A DNA stretch of 64,000 bases, taken from NCBI RefSeq assembly GCF_003384035.1, contig NZ_QQAK01000013.1:186001-250000 (forward strand), read 5' to 3'. The notes under the pieces are model-generated. The model did not search any database, was not told the origin of the DNA, and saw only the letters and a program-made list of their open reading frames with translations. A program made the position numbers and the translations under genes. Position 1 is the first letter of the stretch. Each line of letters starts with the position of its first letter. Positions 56,080 to 64,000 of this stretch are shown here, piece after piece. Source of the stretch: Sporosarcina sp. BI001-red. Lineage in GTDB: Bacteria > Bacillota > Bacilli > Bacillales_A > Planococcaceae.

Positions 56080-57603
56080 ATGAAGAAAACGTTCGGAAAT
56101 GGAAAGTTCAAATTAATAGACGTATTACTGACAATAATTATTATATTTTTAGCAATGACAGCCATTCTGCTGATTTTTTCAAAAGGAAGTTCTGACAATC
56201 AAATAAAATCTGCCCAAAGTCCATCCTCTGACAAAGATGCAGTTGTTGTGGACAAGTCTGATTCTAAATACGATGGCATTAAAATTGTTACTGAAACCTC
56301 AAATGACCCATTGGCGAAATATGCCGTTCAATATCCACAAAGTAAGAATGAAGACTTTAATAATAATGTAGTCACCTATATCAAACAAGCAAAGAAAAAC
56401 TACTTAGAAGCGATCCGTGATGTGAAAATAGAAGATAATAAGAAAAAAAGTGAATTGAACATTTCTTATGAAACACATGTAGATAAGAAAGGAAACTATT
56501 CCTTTGTATTGATGAATAATGAGTCTCTACAAGGAAGTAAACGACTATCAGAAATCGAGTCATTTCACTTGAATTCAAAAACTGGCGAACAACTGGACAT
56601 CCAAACGGTATTCAAAGAAGACCCGGATACGTTGCAAAAAATGACTGAACGGGTCAGAAGGAAGATCCAGCATACGGATAAATTGAGTGATGGGTTGATT
56701 GCTGACAAAATGCAAATCCGTACGGAACCTGAATGGCGAAACTATGAAAACTATGCAATTACCGGGAAGGCTATGATTTTCTTTTTCGAAAGTGGTTCCT
56801 TGAAAGCTCTGAAGGCTGGCCCGCAGATTGCAACGATTCCAATAGAAGAGATGAACGATCTATTAAAACCGGAATTCCAAGTAGCAACGGTGTCTCAAAC
56901 TGAGGGGGATAAAGTGAACAAGCCCAATGATTCTAAGAATGAGAAAACCGAGGGCTCAACAGATAAGGGTAACGCAACTAAAAATGAGGGCACTAAAGAG
57001 GATCCTAAGTCTGGAGCAGAAACTCCTCCACCTGAAGCAGAAGAGCCTCATGAGAAGAAAATCGCACTTACATTTGATGATGGACCAGATCCCAAGACTA
57101 CCATTCAGATTTTGAACACGTTGGAAAAGTACGATGCGAAAGCGACATTTTTCATGTTGGGAAGTCGAGTCGAATATTATCCGGATACGGCTAAAGCCGT
57201 GAAAGCTGCAGGGCATGAAATCGGGAATCATTCTTGGAATCACCCAGATTTAAGTAAAATGCCATTGGCGAAGGCTTTAGAAGAAATTAATCGAACCACT
57301 GCCATCATTCAAAAAGTGACTGGCGAAAAGCCGACTGTTTTCCGACCGCCATATGGCGCATATACGGACCAGTTGAGCAAGCAAACCATCCCACCCATTA
57401 TATTATGGAATGTGGATACACTAGATTGGAAATATCGGGATTCCAATAAACTTCTAGAAGAAGTGAAAAAGTCGACTAAAGACGGAAGCACCATTTTAAT
57501 GCACGATATTCATCCGTCGACAGCCGATGGATTGGATAATGTCATGGCTTATTTACAAAGCCAAGGATATAAGTTCGTCACTGTTTCTGAATTACACAAA
57601 TGA
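56080..57603 (+). CDS. Membrane-anchored polysaccharide deacetylase (NodB/PdaC-like)
   Basis: 507 residues. One N-terminal membrane segment (about 13-34), an extracytoplasmic DUF3298/DUF4163-like region (about 60-270), a lysine/glutamate/proline-rich linker (about 280-325), and a NodB carbohydrate deacetylase domain with D333/D334 in T-F-D-D-G-P-D, zinc histidines H384 and H388 in G-N-H-S-W-N-H, R-P-P-Y-G and the terminal L-M-H-D. Probably removes N-acetyl groups from peptidoglycan at the cell surface. Peptidoglycan versus other glycan is inference. Confidence 0.87.
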   Translation: MKKTFGNGKFKLIDVLLTIIIIFLAMTAILLIFSKGSSDNQIKSAQSPSSDKDAVVVDKSDSKYDGIKIVTETSNDPLAKYAVQYPQSKNEDFNNNVVTYIKQAKKNYLEAIRDVKIEDNKKKSELNISYETHVDKKGNYSFVLMNNESLQGSKRLSEIESFHLNSKTGEQLDIQTVFKEDPDTLQKMTERVRRKIQHTDKLSDGLIADKMQIRTEPEWRNYENYAITGKAMIFFFESGSLKALKAGPQIATIPIEEMNDLLKPEFQVATVSQTEGDKVNKPNDSKNEKTEGSTDKGNATKNEGTKEDPKSGAETPPPEAEEPHEKKIALTFDDGPDPKTTIQILNTLEKYDAKATFFMLGSRVEYYPDTAKAVKAAGHEIGNHSWNHPDLSKMPLAKALEEINRTTAIIQKVTGEKPTVFRPPYGAYTDQLSKQTIPPIILWNVDTLDWKYRDSNKLLEEVKKSTKDGSTILMHDIHPSTADGLDNVMAYLQSQGYKFVTVSELHK

Positions 57604-57648
57604 AAAAAGAACGTACAGAGGAATTCAAATCTCTGTACGCTCTTTTTT
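57604..57648. terminator. Bidirectional terminator between deacetylase and catalase genes
   Basis: AAAAAAGAACGTACAGAG and CTCTGTACGCTCTTTTTTT pair with one mismatch around a ten-base loop. Confidence 0.85.
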
Positions 57649-57672
57649 TGTGTGTAGGGATCGGTCATGTGC

Positions 57673-59151
57673 TTAGTTGACGAGCACATCATCCATTGCA
57701 ATGTCGAGGGCATTCGCCACACCTTCCCCATAAGCGGGATCTGCGTAATAACAGTGTTTGATGTGTTTTAGTTTAATTTCTTTTGGTGCATCGCCCATAT
57801 TATCAGCTGTATTTCGGAACAAAAGCTGTTTTTGTTCATCATCCATTAGATTGAACAATTTTCCTGGCTGTGTGAAGTAATCGTCATCATCCTCACGGAA
57901 GTTCCAATGATCAGCTGCCCCTTGTAATTTCAAAGGAGGTTCCCTGAAGTCAGGTTGTTCTTGCCACTCACCGACGCTGTTTGGTTCGTATGAAGTTCTG
58001 CTACCATGATTACCATCTACACGCATTTGACCGTCACGATGGAAACTGTGGAATGGACATTTTGGTGCATTGACTGGAATTTGGTGATGATTGACACCAA
58101 GACGGTAACGCTGTGCATCTCCGTATGAGAATAGACGTGCTTGCAACATTTTGTCTGGAGAAAAACTGATTCCAGGGACGACCGCAGCAGGAGTGAAAGC
58201 TGCTTGCTCTACTTCTGCAAAGTAGTTTTCTGGATTTCTGTTCAATTCAAACTCACCAACTTCAATTAGAGGGAAGTCACCCTTGTACCAAACCTTTGTT
58301 AAGTCAAACGGATTGAAAGGCATATTCGCTGCTTCTTCTTCCGTCATCACTTGTACGAACATCTTCCATTTCGGGAAATCTCCATTGTCGATGCTTTGAA
58401 GCAAATCACGCTGATGGCTTTCACGATCTGTTGCGATTGTTTTGCTAGCTTCCTCATCTGTTAGGTTTTCAATTCCTTGTTGTGAGCGGAAATGGAACTT
58501 CACATAATAACGCTCGTTATCAGGGCTTATGAAGCTATAGGTATGGCTACCGAATCCGTGCATATGACGATAAGTGCGAGGGATCCCGCGTTCACTCATC
58601 AATATCGTGATCTGATGGAGTGCTTCAGGTAGTGATGTCCAGAAATCCCAGTTGTTTGTTGGGCTTCTTAAGTTCGTGCGTGGGTCACGCTTAACTGCGT
58701 GATTCAGATCCGGAAATTGTAGTGGATCTCTAAAGAAGAAGACAGGTGTGTTATTTCCGACCATATCCCAGTTTCCTTCTTCTGTATAGAACTTCAAAGA
58801 AAACCCACGGATGTCGCGTTCTGCGTCCGCAGCACCACGTTCACCTGCAACTGTTGAAAATCGGGCAAACATCTCGGTCTGCTTCCCAACTTCTGAGAAG
58901 ATTTTTGCTTTTGTGTACTTCGTAATGTCATTTGTCACAGTAAAAGTACCGTATGCGCCTGATCCTTTTGCGTGCATGCGGCGCTCAGGAATGACTTCAC
59001 GATCGAAGTGTGCAAGCTTTTCAATAAGCCATACATCTTGAAGAAGTAGAGGACCTCTAGGACCTGCAGACATTGAATTCTGATTATCAACTACAGGGGC
59101 ACCTGCCGCCGTTGTTAACTTTTTACGTGACTCATTCTCATTATTAATCAT
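57673..59151 (-). CDS. katA: Catalase (clade 3 heme catalase)
   Basis: Disproportionates hydrogen peroxide. 492 residues, typical of small-subunit KatA. Catalytic H60 in [10 protein letters not shown], the N in M-V-G-N-N-T-P-V, and the heme-ligating tyrosine in [23 protein letters not shown] lies just upstream of ATG. A PerR-like box lies about 80 bases upstream, so peroxide induction is likely. Confidence 0.95.
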   Translation of the reverse strand: MINNENESRKKLTTAAGAPVVDNQNSMSAGPRGPLLLQDVWLIEKLAHFDREVIPERRMHAKGSGAYGTFTVTNDITKYTKAKIFSEVGKQTEMFARFSTVAGERGAADAERDIRGFSLKFYTEEGNWDMVGNNTPVFFFRDPLQFPDLNHAVKRDPRTNLRSPTNNWDFWTSLPEALHQITILMSERGIPRTYRHMHGFGSHTYSFISPDNERYYVKFHFRSQQGIENLTDEEASKTIATDRESHQRDLLQSIDNGDFPKWKMFVQVMTEEEAANMPFNPFDLTKVWYKGDFPLIEVGEFELNRNPENYFAEVEQAAFTPAAVVPGISFSPDKMLQARLFSYGDAQRYRLGVNHHQIPVNAPKCPFHSFHRDGQMRVDGNHGSRTSYEPNSVGEWQEQPDFREPPLKLQGAADHWNFREDDDDYFTQPGKLFNLMDDEQKQLLFRNTADNMGDAPKEIKLKHIKHCYYADPAYGEGVANALDIAMDDVLVN

Positions 59152-59467
59152 CTGTATTCCTCCTATGTAAGGGTTTGTGAATCTGTAAATTAACTATAGC
59201 AGAGCGATTATTAGATAGCTAGCAATTTGTTTAGAATCATTATCGTTAAGGAGCAGTTATTATTAACAGATAGTTAGAGTTGCCAGAATTCTATTTTTGG
59301 GAGAAGAAATCTATGAAAATCTGACCTTGTGACAACATTCCAACATTAGACCCCTAAAACCCTCTGAAGTTTTGAGGTTTGTAACAGATCATACGCTAAT
59401 TGCTCACAAAGTATTTTGGCGTTTAATTTATAATGGAGACAGATCGAGATTGAGGGGAGAGGTAGAG
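59152..59467. other. Divergent control region between katA and cydA
   Basis: About 316 bases with no gene: katA ribosome site and PerR-like box on one side; on the other TATAAT (59429-59434) upstream of cydA. A TTGTGA half-site at 59333 resembles half of a Rex operator but has no partner at the right spacing. Confidence 0.6.
59231..59245 (-). promoter_or_regulatory. PerR-like box upstream of katA
   Basis: TTAGAATCATTATCG matches the PerR box TTATAATNATTATAA at 11 of the 14 specified positions, including the core AAT-N-ATT. Confidence 0.6.
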
Positions 59468-60871
59468 ATGGAAGAGGTTTTACTTTCACGAATCCAGTTC
59501 GCTTCGACAACATTGTTTCACTTTATATTTGTCCCGTTGTCTATCGGATTGGCGCTGATCATTGCGATCATGCAAACGCTCTACGTTGTTAAAAAACAAG
59601 AGATTTATATGAAAATGACAAAATTCTGGAGTGTGTTCTTCCTCATTAATTTTGCAATTGGTGTCGTAACAGGCATTTTCCAAGAATTCCAATTCGGAAT
59701 GAACTGGTCGACATACTCCAGATTCGTAGGAGACATCTTTGGTGCTCCGTTAGCGGTAGAAGCATTGCTCGCGTTTTTCCTTGAATCTACATTTATAGGG
59801 ATTTGGATCTTTGGTGCGCAAAAGTTATCTAAGAAAGTTCACTTAGCTTCTATATGGCTCGTTTCAATTGGAACCGTTATGTCTGCCTTCTGGATATTAG
59901 CAGCTAATTCATTCATGCAAAATCCAGTAGGTTATGTGCTTAAAAATGGACGCGCAGAAATGAACGACATTGTCGCACTTCTTACGAACGAAAAATTATG
60001 GGTGGCATTCCCACATACCATTTTCGGTAGTATTGCTACGGGAGCATTTTTCGTAGTCGGAGTAAGCGCGTTCTATCTTATTAAGAAGCGTCAAGTTGAT
60101 TTCTTTAAGAAGTCTATCGGAATCGGTTTGCTCGTTGGACTTGTAGGTGGATTAGGTCTAGCGTTCACAGGTCACGCTCAAGCACAATATTTGATGCATG
60201 CGCAGCCTATGAAAATGGCGGCTGCTGAGGGACTGTGGAATGATAGTGCAGATCCTGCAGCTTGGACAGTAATTGCAAATATCGATACGGACAATCGGGT
60301 AACAACAGGTCGTATTGAAATCCCTTACTTGTTGAGCTATCTATCTTATAATAAGTTCTCAGGTAAAGTGTTGGGGATGGAAAGTCTAGAAAAGCAAATG
60401 ATTGAGAAGTATGGGGAAGGGGATTACATTCCTCCAGTTAAAACAACATTCTGGAGCTTCCGTATTATGGCGGTAACAGGTGGAGCATTAGTTGGTGCAA
60501 GTCTACTTGGTTTGTTCTTGCTATTCCGCAAAAAGATTGCTGCAACCACTTGGTATTTGAAAGTGATGATTCCAGTCATTTTCCTACCGTTCATCGGGAA
60601 CTCGTTTGGTTGGATTATGTCCGAAATAGGCCGTCAACCATGGGTTGTCAATGGTCTAATGAAGACCGCTGACGGAGTGTCACCTAACGTTTCAGCAGGA
60701 CAGATCCTGTTCTCACTAATTTCATTCTCGACAATCTATGCGATCCTCGGGATTATAATGGTTATATTGTTTGTGAAGGTCATTCAACGTGGCCCTGAAG
60801 AGCGTAAGCAAAAAGACGTATCCGTTACAGATCCGTTTAATGTAGGAGGCGTTTCTAATGGCTCTAAGTGA
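59468..60871 (+). CDS. cydA: Cytochrome bd ubiquinol/menaquinol oxidase subunit I
   Basis: Heme-bearing subunit of the high-affinity terminal oxidase. 467 residues from the ATG at 59468 (GAGGTAGAG upstream; the frame runs 32 codons further without support). Nine-helix membrane protein; H18 in T-L-F-H-F-I-F is a heme ligand, the G-R-Q-P-W quinol motif near 395 follows the M in I-M-S-E-I. The Q-loop is of the short Gram-positive type. Overlaps cydB by 14 bases. Confidence 0.95.
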   Translation: MEEVLLSRIQFASTTLFHFIFVPLSIGLALIIAIMQTLYVVKKQEIYMKMTKFWSVFFLINFAIGVVTGIFQEFQFGMNWSTYSRFVGDIFGAPLAVEALLAFFLESTFIGIWIFGAQKLSKKVHLASIWLVSIGTVMSAFWILAANSFMQNPVGYVLKNGRAEMNDIVALLTNEKLWVAFPHTIFGSIATGAFFVVGVSAFYLIKKRQVDFFKKSIGIGLLVGLVGGLGLAFTGHAQAQYLMHAQPMKMAAAEGLWNDSADPAAWTVIANIDTDNRVTTGRIEIPYLLSYLSYNKFSGKVLGMESLEKQMIEKYGEGDYIPPVKTTFWSFRIMAVTGGALVGASLLGLFLLFRKKIAATTWYLKVMIPVIFLPFIGNSFGWIMSEIGRQPWVVNGLMKTADGVSPNVSAGQILFSLISFSTIYAILGIIMVILFVKVIQRGPEERKQKDVSVTDPFNVGGVSNGSK

Positions 60872-61874
60872 GTTATGGTTTGTGCTAATTGCCGTATTGT
60901 TCATAGGGTTCATCTTTCTAGAAGGATTTGACTTCGGTGTAGGAATGAGTTTGAAGTTCCTTGCTAAAAATGAAACAGACAAAAAAATGCTCATTCACAC
61001 GATTGGACCTGTCTGGGATGCAAACGAAGTTTGGTTGATCACAGCGGGTGGAGCGATGTTTGCAGCGTTTCCACATTGGTACGCGACGGTTTTTAGCGGG
61101 TATTACATACCGTTTGTCGTATTACTAATTGCTCTAATCGCCCGTGGTGTCGCATTTGAATTCAGAGAGAAAATTGAATCGGACAAATGGGTGAAAACAT
61201 GGGATTGGGCAATTTTTGCAGGTAGTATTTTGCCACCATTCCTATTAGGTGTCTTGTTCTCCAGTATGCTAAAAGGGATGCCAGTAGATGCGGATATGAA
61301 CATCTATGCAGGGTTCACTGATTTCGTCAATGTGTACACAGTAATAGGTGGAGTAGCGTTTGTGCTCCTCTCTTATTTACACGGATTGCTTTTCGTAACA
61401 TTGAAAACAGAAGGATCGCTTCGATCACGTGCAAAAGATGCTGCACTTAAGATTTATTGGGCGACAGGAGTAGTAATGATTGCGTTTGTTGCGCTAACAG
61501 CAGTTTACACAGAATCATTTGCAGACAGAGGATCGATCCTAATTCCACTGTTTGCAGTGGTCTTCGTATTATATGCGTTCTTGCATCGCTTAATTTCAAA
61601 AGGTCGAGAAGCATTCAGTTTTACAGTAACAGGGATTACTCTCATTGCGGTGATGGCTTCGTTCTTCATCGGTTTGTTCCCAAATGTAATGATCAGCTCA
61701 TTGGATACTGCATTTAACATGACGATCCGGGCAGCAGCATCTGGTGATTATTCGTTAAAAATAATGACGTTCGTTGCGCTTACAATGGTACCGATTGTTA
61801 TTGCCTATACAATTTGGAGTTACTATGTATTCCGTAAACGGATTACAGAAGATGTGGAGCACCTAGAACATTGA
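60858..61874 (+). CDS. cydB: Cytochrome bd oxidase subunit II
   Basis: 338 residues, about eight membrane segments, opening L-S-E-L-W-F-V-L-I-A-V-L-F-I-G-F and the G-F-D-F-G-V-G-M heme/structure block. GGAGGCG precedes ATG, inside the cydA end. cydD begins at the last base of its stop. Confidence 0.95.
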   Translation: MALSELWFVLIAVLFIGFIFLEGFDFGVGMSLKFLAKNETDKKMLIHTIGPVWDANEVWLITAGGAMFAAFPHWYATVFSGYYIPFVVLLIALIARGVAFEFREKIESDKWVKTWDWAIFAGSILPPFLLGVLFSSMLKGMPVDADMNIYAGFTDFVNVYTVIGGVAFVLLSYLHGLLFVTLKTEGSLRSRAKDAALKIYWATGVVMIAFVALTAVYTESFADRGSILIPLFAVVFVLYAFLHRLISKGREAFSFTVTGITLIAVMASFFIGLFPNVMISSLDTAFNMTIRAAASGDYSLKIMTFVALTMVPIVIAYTIWSYYVFRKRITEDVEHLEH

Positions 61875-63598
61875 TGGATCGACATCTTCTACTGTATAAC
61901 GGCAGCAAGAAAACCTTTGCGCTTGTTGGGATTTTGACAGTCGTTCAAGCGGCTTTCATCATCCTGCAAGCCCTCTCCTTGTCTTCAGCCATTACCCGGA
62001 TGTTTCATGGGCTAGCTTGGAAGGGAACCGTTATATCGCTCGCCGTGTTTTTCGTTGCTCATGCGATTCGTCACTCCCTCCAATGGGGGAAAGAACGAGT
62101 TGCGCTCAAGTTTGCAGATGATATTGCTCGTTCTACCCAAGACCAGTTAGCAGAAGCGCTTTTAAGGGATGGAACTGGAATGATTGCGAGACAAGGATCA
62201 GGCTCGTTGCTGACACTTACTTTAGAAGGTGTCCCGAAATTCCGTAAATACGTGGAACTGTTCATACCAAGATCGTTATCGATGGGTATCATTCCAGCGG
62301 TCATTCTACTCTATATTGTCACGTCTGATTTAATGTCTGGCGTGACTCTTTTCCTTGTGATGCCAATATTAATCATCTTCCTTATTTTGATTGGGATTGT
62401 ATCCAAGAAAAAGATCGATGACCAAATGGGAACCTACCGTCAACTTTCTCGACACTTTGCGGATTCTATACAAGGGATCGAAACGCTGAAGTATTTAGGG
62501 CGGAGTAAGTCTCATGAGAAAGCCATTGAAGAAGTGAGTGACAAATACCGAGTAGCTACGAATCGCTCGTTAAGCTATGCATTTTTGTCTTCGTTTTCTT
62601 TGGATTTCTTCTCAAGTCTCTCAGTAGCGCTCGTTGCCGTGGAACTTGGTTTACGGTTAATCAATGGCGGGATTGGACTAGAAGCAGCGCTCGTCATTCT
62701 CATACTTGCACCTGAATACTTTTTACCGGTTCGTGATTTAGGTGCTGATTTCCACGCTACAATGGATGGAAAAGATGCTGCGGATGAAATACGGTCATTG
62801 CTTGCTGATTCAGAAGCAAATGCTAAACAAGAGTCGATTGTCATTCCTGCTGTTACGAAAGATAGCAGTTTTACAGCTGTCTCTATTGGTAAACTAGGGG
62901 ATCATGAGATTGAAATTACGAAAGACGTACAGTTTTCCGTAACAGGGTCACAAAAAGTTGGGATAATCGGTGCTTCCGGAGCAGGTAAATCCACACTGAT
63001 TGACCTATTGGCGGGCTTTACATCACCTTCTAGTGGTGATTTTGAGATTGGAAATCAGGCTTTCGGTTCGCTTGCTTCAGATTCTTGGCGCAAGCAAGTC
63101 ACCTATATCCCACAGCATCCAACGATTTTCTCGGACACGCTTGCAAACAACATTCGATTTTATCATCCTGAAGCTAGTGACGAAACTGTTTTTAAAGCCG
63201 CGCAAGCAGCGGGACTTGAACAACTGGTAGAAGAATTGGCGAATGGGTATGATGAGATGATTGGTCAAGGCGGCCGCCCATTATCAGGCGGGGAAGAACA
63301 GCGCGTTGCGATTGCCCGTGCGCTGTTAGAAGATTCCTCCGTCTTGTTGTTGGATGAACCGACAGCACACTTGGATATCGAAACTGAACACGAGATCAAA
63401 CAATTACTTCTGCCGATTCTGGAAGATCGTCTCGTATTCTTTGCAACACATCGCTTGCACTGGATGAAGGAAATGGACTGGATTCTTGTTATGGAAAATG
63501 GCAGTATCGCTGAACAAGGGACTCACGAGGAGCTGTCTGCACAGGACGGTGTCTATAGCAAATTAGCGCGTGCGCAGAGGGAAGGGATGATGCTATGA
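61874..63598 (+). CDS. cydD: Heme/thiol ABC exporter CydD
   Basis: Half-transporter needed for cytochrome bd assembly (with CydC). 574 residues: transmembrane domain (1-310), then ATPase with Walker A G-A-S-G-A-G-K-S-T (366-374), signature L-S-G-G-E-E-Q-R and Walker B L-L-L-D-E-P-T. ATG at 61874 overlaps the cydB stop by one base; a TTG one codon earlier is possible. Overlaps cydC by four bases. Confidence 0.93.
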   Translation: MDRHLLLYNGSKKTFALVGILTVVQAAFIILQALSLSSAITRMFHGLAWKGTVISLAVFFVAHAIRHSLQWGKERVALKFADDIARSTQDQLAEALLRDGTGMIARQGSGSLLTLTLEGVPKFRKYVELFIPRSLSMGIIPAVILLYIVTSDLMSGVTLFLVMPILIIFLILIGIVSKKKIDDQMGTYRQLSRHFADSIQGIETLKYLGRSKSHEKAIEEVSDKYRVATNRSLSYAFLSSFSLDFFSSLSVALVAVELGLRLINGGIGLEAALVILILAPEYFLPVRDLGADFHATMDGKDAADEIRSLLADSEANAKQESIVIPAVTKDSSFTAVSIGKLGDHEIEITKDVQFSVTGSQKVGIIGASGAGKSTLIDLLAGFTSPSSGDFEIGNQAFGSLASDSWRKQVTYIPQHPTIFSDTLANNIRFYHPEASDETVFKAAQAAGLEQLVEELANGYDEMIGQGGRPLSGGEEQRVAIARALLEDSSVLLLDEPTAHLDIETEHEIKQLLLPILEDRLVFFATHRLHWMKEMDWILVMENGSIAEQGTHEELSAQDGVYSKLARAQREGMML

Positions 63599-64000
63599 AC
63601 TACGTCAAAAGCTTCGTTACTCCATACATGAGTAAGTATTGGAAGTTAATGTCGGTGACTGTTCTATTAGGCATTTGTTCATCCTTGTCTGCCGCACTGC
63701 TGATTTTTGTTTCGGGTTACCTAATTTCTGCTGCCTCAGAACGCCCAGAAACGATTTTGCTTGTCTACGTACCAATTGTATTGGTTCGGGCTTTCGGATT
63801 GTCTCGCGCAGCGTTCAGTTATGCGGAACGCATGACGGGACACAACGCTGTGTTAAAAGTGTTGTCTGAAATGCGTGTGCGGTTATATCGTGCGTTGGAG
63901 CCACAAGCATTGTTTATCCGGTCACGTTTTAAACGGGGAGACTTGCTAGGGACATTGGCGGATGATATCGAACATTTACAAGACGTGTATATCCGTACGC
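63595..64000 (+). CDS. cydC: Heme/thiol ABC exporter CydC (3' truncated by the window)
   Basis: Open frame from the ATG at 63595 to the end of the window (135 codons), opening M-N-Y-V-K-S-F-V-T-P-Y-M. Two membrane helices and the Y-A-E-R-M-T-G-H-N-A-V-L-K-V-L-S-E-M-R-V block, typical of CydC, are seen. It overlaps cydD by ATGA. The ATPase half lies beyond the window. Completes the cydABDC order of B. subtilis. Confidence 0.9.
   Translation, partial: MNYVKSFVTPYMSKYWKLMSVTVLLGICSSLSAALLIFVSGYLISAASERPETILLVYVPIVLVRAFGLSRAAFSYAERMTGHNAVLKVLSEMRVRLYRALEPQALFIRSRFKRGDLLGTLADDIEHLQDVYIRT

Noticed and set aside
59330-59350. Rex operator before cydA
   Set aside because: Only one TTGTGA half is present; the matching TCACAA is not at the required spacing. 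A later CTCACAAAG is too far away.

Overview
This 64 kb window is chromosomal core from a low-GC, endospore-forming Gram-positive. The gene order closely follows the Bacillus subtilis ytsP/ezrA–thrS–infC region, and there is an alpha/beta-type small acid-soluble spore protein gene. Together with many TTG/GTG/ATT starts and a GC-rich intergenic repeat type I associate with Planococcaceae, this suggests a Sporosarcina-like member of that family. The genus call is inference. I see no prophage, insertion sequence, CRISPR array, rRNA or tRNA gene.

Layout. 1–5.6 kb: end of a methionine gamma-lyase-type gene, a free methionine sulfoxide reductase, ezrA, and the nifZ–thiI sulfur-relay pair for tRNA 4-thiouridine. 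5.6–17.7 kb: sspA behind a sigma-G promoter, acyl-CoA synthetase, rarD, sppA, an RDD protein, tpx, a YtxK-type methyltransferase, a Usp protein, alanine dehydrogenase, a Xaa-Pro peptidase, YtkL, and YtoI/YtpI. 17.7–27.3 kb: nrnA, dnaE, then a GntR regulator–accD–accA–pfkA–pyk run that appears to be one transcription unit. 27.3–43.7 kb: fxsA, an AI-2E-type transporter, citZ–icd and mdh, a MaoC-like gene with phoP–phoR, polA–mutM–coaE, gapB, and nrdR–dnaB–dnaI. 43.7–49.3 kb: T-box-controlled thrS, L20-leader-controlled infC–rpmI–rplT, ysdA, a dUTPase and an XRE regulator. 49.3–64 kb: accessory metabolic and envelope genes (zinc-free MDR oxidoreductase, M3 peptidase, ferredoxin-NADP reductase, PopT/DUF368, TrhO, a NodB-type deacetylase, catalase) and cydABDC, whose last gene runs off the window.

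The genes form recognisable functional units: sulfur transfer to tRNA, fatty-acid initiation joined to lower glycolysis, the citrate branch of the TCA cycle, phosphate sensing, replication initiation and repair, translation, and cytochrome bd respiration with peroxide defence. Regulatory DNA is unusually readable. I could place a sigma-G promoter, a GntR-type palindrome, a cre site, a CcpN-like site, a T-box, an L20 leader, a PerR-like box, a palindrome at an XRE gene, many bidirectional terminators, and two copies of a structured intergenic repeat.

I found no convincing wholly new multi-gene system. The most unusual items are a Tpx peroxidase lacking its resolving cysteine, a DnaE whose PHP metal site has been erased, a PhoR with almost no extracytoplasmic domain, two mutually exclusive hairpins before icd, a probable ATT start on a membrane transporter gene, and the two-copy structured repeat.
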